From contig DJHK01000041.1 of assembly GCA_002433065.1 (NCBI GenBank), positions 87,547-151,546 of the forward strand: a DNA stretch of 64,000 nt, written 5' to 3'. Below, one piece after another: positions 63,129 through 64,000 of this stretch. Each line of letters starts with the position of its first letter. Position 1 is the stretch's first letter. The translations under genes and the position numbers were made by a program. The DNA is from Chloroflexi bacterium UBA6622 (GTDB lineage: Bacteria; Chloroflexota; UBA11872). The notes beneath the pieces were generated by a model. The model searched no databases. It was given only the letters and a program-made list of their open reading frames with translations, and had not been told where the DNA came from.

Positions 63129-64000
63129 TTATTCGGAGAAGGCACGCCACGCGTAGACAGGTTCATCTCCGTGAGCCTCTTCTTCTAGAGCTGTGAGATC
63201 AAGGTCAGGTATGCCTAGGCCAGGCTTGTTGCTGAGGTGCATGTAGCCGGAGTGGATTTCCATTGCCTCGCCTCCAACGGTGCATCGCAACTCGTATTCA
63301 GGTTGGGCAGTTTCAAGTACATAAAAGTTCGGGGACACCGCGGCAATTTGCATGGCCATTGCTGCGGAAATCGGCCCTCCTGAATTATGGGGTGCGATCT
63401 GTACGAAATATGTGTCAGCAGCAGCTGCTATTTTCAGGACTTCAGTTATGCCGCCGGCATGAGTCAGGTCTGGTTGGATAAATGCGGCACCTTCACCCTC
63501 AAGCAATTCTCTAAAGTCTTGGCGGCTAAACATTTTTTCCCCACAAGCAATAGGCACGGACATCTGACGTGCTAGCGAGCACATTGCTTTAGTGTTGCCA
63601 GTTGGAATCGGTTCTTCCATCCATACCGGTCGAAAGGGTTGAAACATGTGGGATGCTTCGATCGCTATACGTGGCGTTAATCGTTCAGCACATTCAAGGT
63701 ATATCTCGAAATCTAGGCCGTTTGCGTCCCGTATCCCGCGCACTAATTCTTCGGAAAATCGCAAGCTTTCGGTTTCGCTTCTCTGGCCAGGGGACCCGAA
63801 CGGATTAACTTTGACGCCTCGATAGCCCTCTTTGCGAGCACGTATCGACCCGTCGACATGGTCGGAAACTGAGTCCAGCCAACGCGATATACCTCCAGCA
63901 TACACTCGAACCTTATGCCGGATAGGCCCACCGAGAAGCTTCCAAATGGGCTCTCCTAGACGTTTGCCCTGAAGATCCCAGAGCGCTCCATCGATAGCTG
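63129..64000 (-). CDS. Mandelate racemase/enolase-superfamily dehydratase, 5' end cut by window edge
   Basis: The frame runs off the right edge: before the GTG at 63905, codons still encode AIDGALWDLQGKRLGEPIWK and then LLGGPIRHKVRVYAGG, the normal capping-to-barrel linker of this family. So the gene is longer than 63905. In the barrel: GVKVNPFG (K-x-N, as in galactonate dehydratase-like members), YLECAER where most have an Asp metal ligand and an acid His, then VWMEEPIP, IACGEKMF, FIQPDLTHAGGI and IAPHNSGG with the His base. Likely a sugar-acid dehydratase; SAR202 Chloroflexota are known for expanded paralogues of this family. Confidence 0.85.
   Translation of the reverse strand, partial: AIDGALWDLQGKRLGEPIWKLLGGPIRHKVRVYAGGISRWLDSVSDHVDGSIRARKEGYRGVKVNPFGSPGQRSETESLRFSEELVRGIRDANGLDFEIYLECAERLTPRIAIEASHMFQPFRPVWMEEPIPTGNTKAMCSLARQMSVPIACGEKMFSRQDFRELLEGEGAAFIQPDLTHAGGITEVLKIAAAADTYFVQIAPHNSGGPISAAMAMQIAAVSPNFYVLETAQPEYELRCTVGGEAMEIHSGYMHLSNKPGLGIPDLDLTALEEEAHGDEPVYAWRAFSE

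Overview
The window looks like chromosomal DNA of a free-living, respiring bacterium, most likely a Chloroflexota of the marine SAR202/Dehalococcoidia type. This assignment is an inference. It rests on proton-pumping complex I genes, a Rex regulator, two orphan HyuA-type proteins, an enolase-superfamily dehydratase, a gamma-glutamyltransferase, TIM-barrel 'sugar isomerase' proteins, and the gene order alaS - membrane baseplate-J protein - ruvX - mltG - pepP - efp - accB. I saw no rRNA, transposase, phage module, CRISPR array or plasmid gene. Genes are tightly packed, with many 4-bp overlaps and many GTG/TTG starts.

Layout. 159-12076 (minus): a complex I operon transcribed nuoA-C-D-G-H-I-J-K-L-M-N; nuoB, nuoE and nuoF are missing from it. 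12141-12158: a near-consensus Rex operator in front of nuoA, followed by rex (12202-12858, minus). 13036-17085 (plus): a HyuA-type protein and an ABC-2 exporter pair. 17093-25999 (minus): a TIM-barrel protein, the greA-lysS-serS-cysK cluster with a good promoter and a 20-bp palindrome, a second diverged HyuA-like protein, and guaB. 26253-26326 (plus): tRNA-His. 26388-29105 (minus): a GH2 glycosidase. 29146-29643 (plus): a LysM membrane protein. 29664-38745 (minus): a long metabolic run of ggt, a membrane spermidine-synthase-like protein, a TIM barrel, a DUF3048 protein, a 2-hydroxyacid dehydrogenase, an RNase J-like protein and a degenerate cyclase-like protein. 38802-39953 (minus): dnaN. 40188-44967 (plus): an ANTAR response regulator, a YfhO-like membrane protein and a glycosyltransferase. 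44964-49997 (minus): cdaR/ybbR, cdaA, argF and a SpoIID-domain protein. 50112-59433 (plus): cysteine desulfurase, a small membrane protein, alaS, baseplate-J-like protein, ruvX, mltG, pepP, efp and an AccB-like protein. 59430-64000 (minus): secF, secD, a transaldolase-family protein, a VOC protein and an enolase-superfamily dehydratase cut by the window edge.

How the genes fit together. Rex senses NADH/NAD+ and probably controls the complex I operon through the site in front of nuoA. CdaA and CdaR form a c-di-AMP module. SpoIID-domain, MltG, LysM and DUF3048 proteins point to envelope or peptidoglycan work; two of them carry twin-arginine-like signals.

Most unusual observations: (1) an AccB/BCCP homologue that aligns without gaps to the biotinyl domain but has Gly in place of the biotinylated Lys; (2) a complex I operon without nuoB/E/F; (3) EF-P with Arg at the tip; (4) GreA with an altered catalytic tip; (5) a cyclase-fold protein that has lost most of its metal motif and gained a long acidic tail, encoded beside an RNase J-like protein.
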